Source: Ciborinia camelliae (Eukaryota; Ascomycota; Leotiomycetes; Helotiales; Sclerotiniaceae). From it: a stretch of DNA of 64,000 nucleotides. Shown in pieces: positions 48,601 through 61,400 of this stretch. The notes below the pieces were generated by a model, which was not told the origin of the DNA, did no database searches, and was given only the letters and a program-made list of their open reading frames with translations. Each line of letters starts with the position of its first letter. The first letter of the stretch is position 1. Both the position numbers and the translations under genes were made by a program. The DNA is taken from assembly GCA_025890175.1 (NCBI GenBank), contig JANPYM010000009.1, positions 62,001 to 126,000 on the forward strand, given 5' to 3'.

Positions 48601-51600
48601 TAATAATAATGGGTGAGAGTGAGACCGCTATTGAAAAAAATTCATTCGGTAGAGTTTCCCGGATACAAGGTCTTGTTTACGCATTGTTTGTTTAGAGTGT
48701 TTCGGTTTCGGGGCTGTGGATTCAGTAGTAAAGAACTTAAGAAGACGCTTAGAATAATAGAATCATAGGGACTTAGGGGGGAAGTTCTATGAGCTAGCTA
48801 GGGGGCGGGGTTATAGGGATGGATGGTTTGATCCGGGGCACAATCTGGGTGAAGGAGAACTATGCAGTAGTATATAGATATGTTGATGGGATATTCCCTC
48901 AACTTACATATATGAAATAATGCCTCAAACATGATGACATCTCACTCGCTGTACACCGAGTATGCAGCTCGCTGCTCACCTCAACCCAACTGCCCATCAT
49001 CACCAAAAGAATCCAGTACATATCTTCGCACGTGTCCCTATTCCAAAGGCTGAAGCTTTGATGCTATTACGAGATAAAAATTCAATCGGCGGAGACCTCA
49101 CCTCACCTCACCCCATACATTCAAGACCGCTCGTCCGTGATTAGATTAGATCATTCATACCATAGCAGCATCCTTCATGCTTGGACGTTGATCCAACCTG
49201 ACATGATCGCATCATCAACCATACCATCCCCCTTTCCCCACACATTTCTTTGACCTCCATGATGCGATCCTCCCTCTATGATTCCATCCATCATCCATGA
49301 TCCCATCCAATATCCACCCACCTAGCCAGAGTAACTTAGTAAATCATTGCTTCCCCCAGAAAATCACAGAGCGCCGAACATGCCAACCCCAAAAAACCAC
49401 CATCATCCCATCAACCCCTCTAATTTGTTCTAAGCGTACTCTAATAGAGTGCCTAGAAACCGACATTCCACGATCAAAGGGAGACGCACTAGGTACCCAT
49501 CATAGATCTTTTCAGTATCTAGCGTAGCCCCCGGAACAAGCTCCCGAGTGCCAGCCTCCATCCCCCACTCGCATTCGCATTCGCGTGGCATTCCGAATTT
49601 CCAATTTCGCCCATAAACCAGCCGGATCTTCATTCTTCGATCCAAATTCTGATCGTAACAAGACCAACAGCACCATATTAACAAAAAGTATAAATACCTA
49701 GGTATCCAAAGATCAACTCATAGTTAATTTTTATGGCACGATAAAATAAGATAATAATAGCCAAAAGTAGATTGAAATTTGAAGGACCCAAAGGCCGCGT
49801 GGAAGTAATTCCAATGTCCATGTCCAATGTGCATCCCTGGGAAAAAAATTAGATTGACTTACTGTACTGAGTACTCCTCACTGAGGAGTCTCCTCTCCCC
49901 CGTAAAGGTCGCCGGGGCCGGTCTACTCCGTCGATACTCTACTAGATACTAGAGAGAGAGCCAAGTCTCTGTCCGGTTCCTGCCCAGAATCTCGGCGGGT
50001 AAAGTAATATGTATATACTCCAGAGATTGCGAAAACCCAAACCCTATACAAAAATATAACATATAGGACCCTAAACATAGAATCATCGATACGTGCCAGA
50101 ATTCTCCGATGCGGAGTTTTCACCTCCTTCCAAGAGTCCGAAACCGCCAAGGCTGAGAAGGCTGCCCAAGAAAAATTCTAAAATTCCAAAACCAAACCAA
50201 ACCAAACGGGGTGGGTGAGCAAGATAAAATCGACAAAATCTTTTGACTAAATAATTACGAATGTGCCGACCTCCGAACTTCGGTGCTTTACCCACCTTGC
50301 CTACTAACGGAGTATATTATATTTGTATTTACCAAGGTATCTTGCTGACCTAATTTTAGAGAGTGGAGTGGAACTGTTTGTTACTCACTGTTACCCAGGA
50401 GTGTATGATGGTTTCTTGGGAATTGAGATAAGCGCTCATTCTTCCTTACTCTTCCTATTTGCTTCGCCGCAAAACAACATAACTCTTAACTCTCTTAAGG
50501 TAATTGTTATCATTATCATTATTGTTACAGATACCTACTGTTACTCTAGACTTCTATTCTAGTTCGCTTAGAGATACTCCTTACGGTGAAGACTACCTAG
50601 TACCTAGTGAATGAAGGTCCGCAGCGTTATGATCGATGTAACCTTATTTCAAAGTTTAGTGGGAGCGCGAGGGGTACAATCATAATGCTACGGTGATTTT
50701 TCCACTTTCGTACTCGGGTTCTTAGGAGTCAGGAGCGAAAGGGATAGTGGAATTTGAGTTAGAGTTAGAGTAAATCCTTTTGATATTGATGTGATGATAA
50801 TATGATATGATATCGAAATTGAATATTAATATTAAGAAAATAAGAGAAGTAGGTCAAGGGAGTCAAGGGCTATTCACATTTATCACATCATGCAAGTGGA
50901 CAAGTAATTTTGGTGTCAAGTCCGTCATCTAGTGACAGGACAGAAGAATCTTTTTATTCTTTTTCTTGACTATCATACTAATAGAGTGAGTCATTTAACT
51001 TCATTGAGAGGTAATGACAAGACCAGACCAATCCATTGGATTCATACCAGTTGCATGGTATATCCATCCTATCCTATCCATCCCATCCACCGCATGCGAT
51101 CCAAACCAAACTATCGCTAACAGTCTTCATGAAGCTGAGAAAAAAAAGAGATGAAAGATTTGTATCAAGCGAGAATCGAGCGAGAAAAAAAGGCGCCACT
51201 TCACCATACAAGTGAATCATTCCTTCCTTCCTTCCAACAAATGAATAAATCGCTCCAACGCTGCCTATCCCAGTATCCGGTGCTTTCCCATAATAGTCTG
51301 ATATCCGTCCCACCCACGCCTCCCTAATGTGATATGCCCATGATATGATGTATTAAGAAAAAATAAAATGTGTACTGCCTGCCTCCTTCCCGGTAATGAT
51401 TCGCGAGACTCCACTCCTCGCTGTTCTGAATGCTCCAATGCAGATTTGTAACGATGACCCAAGGAAATTTTTTAGAATGCCCCAAGATGAGATGAGATGA
51501 GTTGTGTGAATGTATGATATGATCCCAATGCCCAAATGATAGATAGCACTTTTGTACAACAACCCAATTTGATTGTATATTGTGAGGTAACGCCGACTCC

Positions 51601-51736
51601 TTGTAAGGATTTTTGAGATGAGGTATGGGTATTTGTATCATGATGAGAAAATTGGTGTGGTCTGAAATAACGCCGATGAATGCTGAAGTTGAGATGATAT
51701 TGGTAAAAAGGAATTCGTAGTAGGTAGGTAGGTTCT
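39621..51736. other. 12-kb gene-poor region
   Basis: Apart from a retroelement relic at 41151-41760, no recognisable gene was seen. Frames are short and mostly without ATG. The frame at 46571-47053 (160 codons) starts at TTG, is low-complexity and has no domain. The region holds A- and T-rich tracts near 46480-46860. Part of 44500-44850 is C-rich but shows no open frame of note. Confidence 0.5.
41151..41760 (+). mobile_element. Degenerate Ty3/gypsy retrotransposon relic (3' pol, integrase end)
   Basis: Translated pieces in shifting frames match the end of a Ty3/gypsy integrase: YQDNWSELLPQMDYA near 41175-41220, EVVHGYPPRTTWDW near 41270-41310, and a later piece with DFKVGDCV near 41531-41555 followed by a stop where Trp is usual. 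The frame changes at about 41265 and several stops interrupt it. Stops at positions where Trp codons are expected fit C-to-T change on either strand, as in repeat-induced point mutation. No LTRs were located. It is non-functional. Confidence 0.7.
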
Positions 51737-52207
51737 TCAATGACTGCCAGATTGTCTTCTTGAATTTCGAGATTGATCGAATGAGCTGGCATACGCCCTT
51801 AATGCCTTCTTTGACTCCGCTGATAATTGTGCCGGTTCTGATGATGTTGACGATGTGGTGCTTTGCATTGAGAAGAGACTTGATTGGGAGCTCGAAGGTG
51901 TCAAGGTAGGCTTCGCAACTGAAGATGATCTTGAAGGTTGGTAGAAGTATGAGGTTTGAGATGAGGGCGTTGTGCCGTATGGTTGTGCGTTGCTGAAGTT
52001 GTATGCTGGCTCCATGTAGAAACCATTTGACTTTGAAGACCAGGAAGCCCCGCGAGGTGAGGATGGTGATGAAGAAGCTGAGTTGTCATTTGATGAAGCT
52101 TTTTCGTATTCTGCGAGACGGCAAGCTTCTGAACAGTAAACACTTCCATCTGTTTGCCTGTCACAGGCGAGGCAGAAATCTGGAGACCATTCCATATCGA
52201 AAGACAT
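51737..52207 (-). CDS. ecl1: Ecl1-type zinc-binding lifespan/stress regulator
   Basis: A single exon gives 156 aa. The ATG at 52207 starts MSFDMEWSPDFC; the frame upstream has no other plausible start. The N-terminal signature FCLACDRQ-x6-YCSEACR carries C12, C15, C25 and C29, the zinc-binding set of the Ecl1/2/3 family. The rest is Ser/Thr/Gln-rich low-complexity sequence, and the C-terminus has a short conserved-looking segment (LRAYASSFDQSR). In fission yeast Ecl1-family proteins extend chronological lifespan and respond to nutrient and zinc limitation; they act in the nucleus or cytosol without a known enzyme activity. Function here is by family. Simple-sequence bias in the tail makes length comparisons of little use. 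Confidence 0.85.
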   Translation of the reverse strand: MSFDMEWSPDFCLACDRQTDGSVYCSEACRLAEYEKASSNDNSASSSPSSPRGASWSSKSNGFYMEPAYNFSNAQPYGTTPSSQTSYFYQPSRSSSVAKPTLTPSSSQSSLFSMQSTTSSTSSEPAQLSAESKKALRAYASSFDQSRNSRRQSGSH

Positions 52208-55200
52208 TTTGTATGTTATGTGTTTGATTGTACTGAGAGAGTAAGAGGAATTGGGAATGGTGGATAAGGTTCGAATTGATTGAGGAAGTAAAATTTCCAG
52301 AATTCGAAGGATGAGTCTTCCTTTATGGATCTTTTCGTAGGTAAGGAATAATGCTGTGTTGTCTGATTTTATGTCGTAGACAAAAGCTCGGTCAAGTAAC
52401 CTATGGTGTGACTCGACGAAAGGCTCCACTCTGTACTAAGTGGAGGAAATCTTGTACGATGAAGGCTGCTGCCGTAATTTCTTAAGTGGATGGAGTGATT
52501 TATGAATAAATAATAGTTGACGGATTTAAGTTATTATATGGTATCTTTCCCTAGTATTAACTCAATGGTCTTGCTTGTTTCGAAAAGTAGATGATTTGAA
52601 TCTTGATGAAGTTCTGATATGGGTCAAAAAGATGAGGGAGGAGGTTGAAGGATATACAAGTTTGAATAAGTGAGTTGGGGTTGACTAGGAGTTGGCCTGT
52701 CTTGGTCCTGCAGATAATGCCTGTCTTGTGCAGAAGGCTTTTTTTTCTTCGCTTTTTGGCCACTTCACCTAAAATGGTAAAGAGCATACGCAGGTTGATA
52801 CAATCTGGAGGGTAGGTAGTGAAATGGGTGCTAGACACTAAACTGGTGGTAGTCATAGGCAGATCAGCATATTGCTACTAAAGAAAAAGGTGTGTGTGCT
52901 TCACAATGTCTGGTTGGGTTGGTGGTACGAACATGGTTCAAAAGGGTAAGACTCTTTGGGGGCCTGCGGGAATTTCGATTTTTTTTTTTCTCTCTTTGGT
53001 GTGGTGTGTTTAAGTGGTGTGAGTGGGTGGTTTTGGTGGTGTGTTCAGGTATCATGAGTACAAAGATAATCAGAAGAATTACTTATTAGCGTATAGTTTA
53101 TCATGCCACTATCACTTTCGGGTGACCCCTTTTGGTTAAAGTAGTCTCTAGATATGCATATTCACAGTAATTATAGCAGCAGCAACATATTTCAGAATAA
53201 TGTATTGGTTGCTATAGAATCCTTGGCTAAGAATGGCTCACCAGTGGCTTCACATCATCAATGGCCTTTTCAAAATCAAATCCTTGGAGATTCAAAATAC
53301 ACCAGAAAGCAACAGGGCTCATAGATTAACCCTGACAACTAGACTAGATGTACAATCCTGAAGTATGACTGGTCACTGGTGGCAGCTGCATAGATATTCT
53401 CCACCTTTTGCGTGCCTTCACACCCATTACCCATACCATGCTCATGGCCGCTCTTGAACTAAACACTTCAACTAAAACAGCGACGTGGGATGTTTTCTAA
53501 GGTTGTTTGGGAAAGTAGACTAGTCAAGACAAGGTGCTTAGCGTACACAAGGATGAGGGTTATCCTTTTGCCCTAGTGGATACTGCATTGGTATGCTTGC
53601 AGTTTGGAAATGGTAAGAGTGGATAATTCATAAAACAAGGCTCATAATGGGATAATTTGAAGATATGAATACCAAAATTCGTCATTATTTGAACCCAAAG
53701 ATACCTAAACCAAGTCTAGCTTCGGTTTATTCCCAATTGAACAGGTACAGGCCTTTTATTAGTTTATTTGTCAAATCTCAATCAGCAAATAAATCAGAGA
53801 CGCCTCTTGGCAAAGGGTGAAGAGATCAAAGATACAAGGCAGGATCGTGAATATGGAAATTATTCATCGCGAACTTCGCCTGAGAGAATTTCAATTCAGG
53901 GGGGATGACTGATATTGGTGAAATTCTAGTGAGCATTGTGACTGCCGAAGCAATAGTTCAATTATCCAAGTCAGCAGAAGACCTAAGAGCTAAGACCTCG
54001 CAAGAAGCTGCGAGCTGCGAGAGAAATTGATAGAAAGAATAAGATAAACTACTATAATCAATTAATCGCCTGAGCTGGGCTACGAGTAATCATCATTCTC
54101 GAGCTAGTTTCGAGTACTAAATGAGGCTTTTCCAACCATGGCGTGGCTCTGTTAGAGAAGGTTAGAGAAAAAAATATGATATGCGCCGAAGAATATGACG
54201 ATGACAACTTCGGCTAATGAAGGAGTCACGAATGAATAGTCTCATCTGCTTGTCCTGTCCCAAACAGTTACAGCGGCAGTAAAAAATCGCAATGATTTAT
54301 CCGTCAAGTTCAAGTTTCTCAATATTTACTCAGCTTTTCGCAGCATCAATATTGTCCTTCGTCTACTCTAAATGATTCGTCGATGGCTATTATCATAAAG
54401 TGATGTGCATTTTATTCTCCTTTTGGTTGCATATGCAGCTACGAGCACCTTTGCTATCCAGTTTATCCTTGAGATTTCCCCCCATATCATGAAATTTAGA
54501 TTGGGATAGTGAACAACCTCGAGTACCCTAACTGTTGACTTCCCGTTCGGCAGCATCCGTCTTCTACAATAGCCGTATCTCCAAGGAATCCATCAAAAGC
54601 AAGATCGGCAGCATCTCTATTACCACAATAGGACACAGTGAAATAGTATTAACTACGTTACACTACGAGGCAGGCTGGGTAGGTAGATAAAATATTTTCA
54701 AAGGCTATTTTTCACCAATTCCTATCGTTTGTCTCAAACGTTTCATTTTCATACGCAGTCCAATCTGAGCATGAATATCGGGATAATGACCGTTGCCATC
54801 GCCGTCGCTTTCAACAACGGCAGGCCGGATGGCTACGGCTTTACAGAAATCACTCGATGTGCCAAACCTTCAAACACTATATCTGCGAGTCTGCGAAACA
54901 AGTCTCAAAATTTATTCGTACGTCACAGGACCTTCGCTGATTCAAGCTATCCAGCCTAAGGGCCAAGATCTAAAGTCTAATTTATTTTGACATTTCAGTA
55001 AGAGCTTCTCCACAGTGAAGAGTCATCGGGCATGAAACGTGCTCCAAGGCCAGGTCTACCATGAGATCTTTCCAGAGCTTCCCTATGCCTTATGTGAGCT
55101 TTTTTGGAATGAGTTATTACTTATGTTAGTGACTTTCAGGCATCAGGCATGTTAATGGATAAGACGTACCTATGATTCTCAACAAAATCCTGGGATATTG

Positions 55201-56752
55201 TTGTTTCATTGATTCTAGATGACCAATACCTCAATCCCTCCAAGCTAGTTGATATGTCTCTATTCAATAATGAAATTCTGGAAGAATTCAAATCTAATTA
55301 TTTCCAATATCTTGACCCACGACTGATCTCAAACAAAGCGGCGTCGTGTAGAAGCTCTCCACTCTAGCATGGGAAGCATTGTCCACTATCTGACCCTGAA
55401 TAAAAATAGTTCTCAGTAGTGTCAACTGCGGGGATCACGAAAACGGAGAAATTTTGCGGAGATTATCCCAATTACACTTCTCCTAACCGTGGTTCAATCA
55501 TTTGATACATATCTGAGTTCCAATTTCTCTTATCTCTAGCATTGAAACCGCGAAAGCATGAAAGTACGAAAGCACGAAACGCTCACAAGCTTGATGAAGA
55601 CCAAGACCAACCCGAGAAATTGAGAAAGCGGCTGCTTGCTACGCCCCTGCGCCCCTGCATTGCAACGTCGTTACTTTGTGGGGTTGTGGTTGTACACGGT
55701 TTGTACCCGTCATGTACTCAACATCATCAAATCATGTTATCCACCTCATGCCACTATAAAGTAGTACATGCTTCGGAGTACAGCGACGACCAATTTGATG
55801 GCATGCACTTCTGACTGCAGTCTTACATAGGCAAACTGGCCATCATGACAATGTTCTGGTATGTTGTTACGACATGCTATCTTCTATGAAGTGCAGTACT
55901 GCAGTTCTGGTACTTCCAAGAGACCGCAGACCCATTGCAACACCATAGCCCCGCGCTCACAATGTTCATGCAAAACAATATATCTCCCACAACCCAGCCG
56001 TCCCTACAAAATATCCCCTTTTCAACCAACAATATTGCAATACTAATCGGTCTAGTCTCTCGGGGGGCTGAATTATGTATCCAGGCGCAGCTTTGATATT
56101 CATTTACGGTAGCCAATCTTCCTCCAATACTCTGTTTGAAGCGGGTATAAATGGAATTACAAGATCTCGAACCAAACAAAAGGAGTCGAATGCTAGCTGA
56201 TGATCACTCAAAGGGCTGACTGAAGGAAGTGGGGGGCTTTCAAAGAGTGTGCCAACACTCTTAGCCGATAAACTTATGTTCCAAGACGGCTTTCTGGGTC
56301 CCATCGGGACGGCATTGAAAGGCTTCGGAATTCCCATGATAGAGAAAAGTCTCAGCTCTAGTCGGTCGTACCGATCCCGTCTTTTACCAAGAATCTGACT
56401 TTCAGCTCGTATCACCGTTGTCACGAGGATTTACGTATTATAGACTCGGCCGAAATTCAATATGGATCACTCGTCAATCACGATTTCATTGAAACGGCAT
56501 GACTGTCAGCACTAAGCACAAGTTAAAATTATCGAAAGTAATGCTATCATAACTTCCTTGAATAGGTCAATTAACCTATCCGCCGATAAAAATTCACATT
56601 TCCTTATATTTCTCTCATTCAAAATTCGAACTTCGAACATACCACAAGATCCTGCGCAATGGTTATCAAATTCCCTTCATTCCTTCAAGAGCCAGGGAGT
56701 GAGCCGAAGGAACTATTGTCTTATACGAACCAACCCTATTTGGTGATCTCGC

Positions 56753-56778
56753 ATAGTGCGGAGTTAACTCCGCACTAT
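56753..56778. repeat. 26-bp perfect palindrome
   Basis: The sequence reads ATAGTGCGGAGTT followed directly by its reverse complement, with no spacer. The centre is GTTAAC. It lies inside a short open frame of no recognised function. Confidence 0.9.
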
Positions 56779-58370
56779 CCTATCGTCAACAATTTAGAAC
56801 TATGCCCCATTGGAATTATCGCGGCTAATGCGCTATGCTCACAAAATCTTCAATCCATCTTGTCTTACCCTCATAAAGTCATAGCCTCCTGAAAGTCTCA
56901 TATTTACAACCTACTGCACATTACTAAAATCGTTTTCCTTGACTACTCGAGGTAGTTTCAGAGATGAACATCACTTGAACACAAAAGCCACAAGGTCAAG
57001 TATCGCACGCATGGCTGAATCTATGAACACATGGTATGGTTCCTTGCAATGCCTTAATTCCAATCCTTAAAGATGGCATCTCGCTCAACTAATTCGGTCT
57101 TCATGTCGTTATATTCGGACTAGTTTGAACGTTTCTGGAAATCAATAGCAGCTGCTCTTCCAAATCCGTTTCTATAACCAACTGTTCACACATTTACTTT
57201 TTCTCCCCACAACCATCATCCAATTAACAAGGGAATGGTCAACTTCACGGACTCCAAAATGACCAGACCCCATCGCTAATCTGATAGATTCGAAAGACAA
57301 CTTTTATTCGTTCATTTCGCAAGCCTTCCGCATCACATTTTGGTGTACTATTGGCTGCAGCTAGGATAAGATGCATATATACCCTGTCAACCCCCCAGCT
57401 CTGCATCTACAAGAAACACGCAACCCCCCCACGGCCTTTTCTTCTTCGCTCTTCCGACTCCTCTCTTCAAGTATTCAACGTAAGGCCCGTCGTCGCCCTA
57501 TCACGAGCCGACATACGATGGCTTAATAGAATTGCAGGGTCATCGTTCTTATTGGTTTCTCACCAAAGGTTCAATCAGTACGAGATCTTGTGGACTTAGA
57601 CATCTCATTCCTTTCATCTCCATCGGTCTGCTGGTATGCAGCAATATCCATATTCGATATATATCGTTACATTGAGCTATACTGAGTGACCGGGTTTCAT
57701 TCATATCTCAAAATCGGCAGTTTTGAATCCTGATGAATGATTTATTTAAGCATCACTAGCCCCCCGGTCCTGTTTGGGCAGATTCTGAAATATAATTGGT
57801 CTTTCGCATATTATCTACGCAGTATATGCATAATTCACAGCGGCATCAGAAACACTAGTTCATAACCGATATTAACAGGTGCTTTCAGAGTGGCATCATC
57901 TAAATGAATACAACTTCATGGCGATCTCCGATCTCATATCCGCCTGCACCTTGTTGTGCAAGTTTCGTACCTTTCATTTGTATAGTACAGGAGTAAGGTT
58001 TTGATGAAAATCAAGAGGTCAAATTATTGGAAGTCAAAAATTTTCTCCAGGCTGCAGGGACTTCAGGAACAAAATTACGATTCACAAGTGTTTAGGTAGG
58101 CAGACAGGGTTGATTAAGATTTTTGATATATTTGCATCATCTGGATTTGCTATATACCCTTGCCTGCGTTTCTCAAGACTCGGAATATTTTCAAGTTTTG
58201 ATGCTTGCAGCGTTCCGAGTCTACAGCTATTCTATTCGATGGGCCTAGAGCATGTAGGCATTCTTCATCATTGATGACGACGACAAGATAGGCCTCCGCA
58301 GTAATCAATAACTTTTGAAGCTTCATGAATCATTGATTCATGACGCCTACTATGCAGGTGAAGGCGAATG

Positions 58371-58487
58371 TCAAATAAAGGGCAGGTCTAGCATTTCCCC
58401 GCATTTCAACCCCAGCTTGCGTATCACACGTAGCGCTTTGATATTGTCATACTCATATTCGAAAGGAAATGCCAGCCAGGGACATGG
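58371..58487 (-). pseudogene. Possible C-terminal relic of a GNAT acetyltransferase
   Basis: The minus-strand frame ending at a stop at 58373-58371 reads PFEYEYDNIKALRVIRKLGL followed by KCGEMLDLPFI. The N-x-x-A-x-x-V-x-x-K-L-G-x-K pattern resembles the last conserved motif of GNAT N-acetyltransferases. No matching upstream coding sequence was found, so if real it is a fragment. Confidence 0.3.
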
Positions 58488-61400
58488 ATGAGAGCTAGCG
58501 CTTCAAATCTTATTGGTTCAAAGGTTCTATATGGGCGTAAGGCTTTGGCACAGCACTTCTATTGACACATAAATTGATTCGGCAAGAAAATTCGTTGTTT
58601 GAAGATGTGGTTTTGGTGGTTGCATCCAATTAGTTAAGCACTGCATAATGAAATGTAGCTCGGTTTATCAAGGTATGTTTAAGCGGTAGTTAGGCACATT
58701 CATTCGGTTGTCTTCCGTGAAAGGATCAATAGTACCCAGGTAGGTAGGATTGAATCGAATTGTCCCAAAGAACTAATTTGCCAATAGCCTAGTCTATCTA
58801 TTTTTTGCTTGATAATTTAACATGAGGGATAATAATAACAAGGTGTTTTATAGATGAAAACAGTTAGAAAGAAAAGAAAAACATGGTTCCTGGCTGGGCT
58901 GTATGGGGGCGGGCCGCTGATGTGCAACCGTTAATCACGCCAAATTATATCATGGCTACTTAATATTATCAAATCACATATTAACCACTATATCAATGCT
59001 AGTCATGCATTTCATCAAGGATGTCTGGATGATTCAAAGTCTAGGGCGAGGCCATCAAGGTATTACTGCGGCAGGAATGGACTAGGATGTCTGTCGATGG
59101 ATGAATCAACCAGCATATTTAAAGCGTGCACTGCCAAATTGGTAAAATTGTGCATATAAGGGGGGTTACAAGCGGTGGCAACCATTCAAAGTGTGAAAAA
59201 ATCTGCCATCCTCCAATTACACGACAGGCCATTGGCTTCTCAATTTATCTGTCTGGAATCTTCGGGGATCCACAAGATCATTGGGAACCGCCCACGGCTT
59301 TCTCGCCACATACCTACTTGCCTCGCCTGCGATCCCGTTGACGATCGCGATGAATATGGACGGACAAGTAGATGAACAGCTAGGTGGCGCGCGGCTTACT
59401 TACATGTGAAGCAAATCAAGCTTCATTGACACATGAACGCAAAATGTTCGTAGAAATAAATGCCCGAGGCGAAGAAGTCTTTGCATTTTCGTTTTACCAC
59501 GTTGCACGACAGAACAGGCTGCATTCACTTTCATGTATGGTACTCGAGAATATTCTATCTGTCTATCTCTTTTTTACCAGGTTATATAGCCTATGTAGCC
59601 TATATGCTATGGAAATATGCTGTGTTCATCTATCAAATCTCTCCAAGGTCAAGGTTGAGGTTGAGATCAAGGCTATGTTTCTTGGTAGCCTAGTAGCTTA
59701 GCAAGATATCCAATGTGCATACGAATCGGGGAGACGCCATCAAACCTCCATATCGCCCTCGAGAAGTCGGCGCCTTGCGGACAATACATCCGGGGAACCG
59801 GAGTAGCTTATGAAGGGCACAAAGGTGGTGTGATATTATTAGTGTACCGTTGTAGACGAGGTTCTGGTTGTAGGGGATAGGGGATTATGCGGGGTGTCGT
59901 AGTTGGCTAATCTTGATTTCGAAGCCTTTGGAAGTTGAGGATAAATTCTACATACTTACCTGCGTGTTTGTGTTGCAGTAGAATGGTGAGGGGGTATTGG
60001 GTAGTAGGTAGTAGGTAGATGCATAAGGGTTGAGATGATTTCCATATAACCTGTGGTAACACTTGTTTACTTCATTTAATGCTTTGCATTAGCTTGAGGA
60101 TCTCGCTCCCGAAATAGGGGATGGAGATGGAAATAAGTCGGTTGTAACGGAACTTGCTTGATTTATTACAACACCATAGTCGATGTATCTGTGATCCGCA
60201 TGGTTGGCAATCTTGGTTAAATTCCTCCGAAAAAGTGTACGTATCGGTGGGTATCTTTGGATGGGTGGAGAATGGACAGGTATAGTTATCTAGGTTTGAG
60301 ATATGTCACATAGCACAACACTGGTATGATATGGTGATATGTTGAATCCTACAAAGAAGTAGCAAAATCATGAGTTTCATGCTCGAGTTCATTAATGCGT
60401 CTATCAAATCTCCTTTTTCAGTTGTAACTACCGTTTTCTGTTCATTTCTTCCCCTATTTTGCCTCCCTAACATGCCCTCTCGCGGCACAGCTCATCAACT
60501 CATCCCGTCCCATAAACCATCTAATAAATTGTCAACAACTATACGCTTCTCACACTACCCCACGTGGCAAACCCCTTCTTCCCGCCCGTGTTTATTTCCC
60601 GTGTTTTGTGTAACGCATGGTCGCACATTTATCTTCATCCCTTGAGTTAAACTTCACCAACTTATTGGTGCCTTCTCCACATTTGAGTACATATTCCTGT
60701 CATATATCAATTTTTTCCCTCATATTTTTTCATTACACTTGCAGAGAATAATCTAATCTCGCTTACAATCATTTCCTATCTCGTGTATTCGTGCGAAGCA
60801 TAGGAGGAAAGTGCCCGAGGCGGGTGGATGAGTAGGGAGTCTAGGTGTTGACGGATCCGGGACGGTATTGGGACTGCACGTGTTGATGCTAGAGCTGGAG
60901 GTGCGTGCCGAACGAAAAACGGCATGAATTGAAGAGATGGGAAGAAAAGGGAAGTGGGTCTCAAGACACACATACATAAAGTAGGTACATACATGTAAGA
61001 GTGAGATTGAGATTTTCATATGTATGTATAGATTGACGTTTTTTTCTCGATGGGAACATTGCACTTGGGCAGATTTGAAAGGGTGTACAGCACGTGTTCG
61101 GCATGTCGGGGTGAGGAGAAGGAGGCAGGTCTTAGACATTTACCGTATGTGAAAGTTTCACATGTACAGTTTGACGTTTTCTATTCTTCTCACTTGCTTG
61201 AATCGGGGTATCTCCACGTGTTTAGGTGCGGCAGCCAGCGGCATACCGAAAAAAAGTAAATAAATCTTAGACATTTCTGCGTTTCATATGTACATTTTGA
61301 CATTTCCTGCGGCTATCGCATCACTTCACTGTCGTGAAAGCAAGTTTACGATCGATCACGATTGCGACTACGATGGCCAGTGATTTCTTTCTCGTGTTAG

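Noticed and set aside
52208..52429. N-terminal extension of the Ecl1-type protein
   Set aside because: The frame is open but starts only at GTG; the ATG at 52207 directly precedes the conserved zinc motif.
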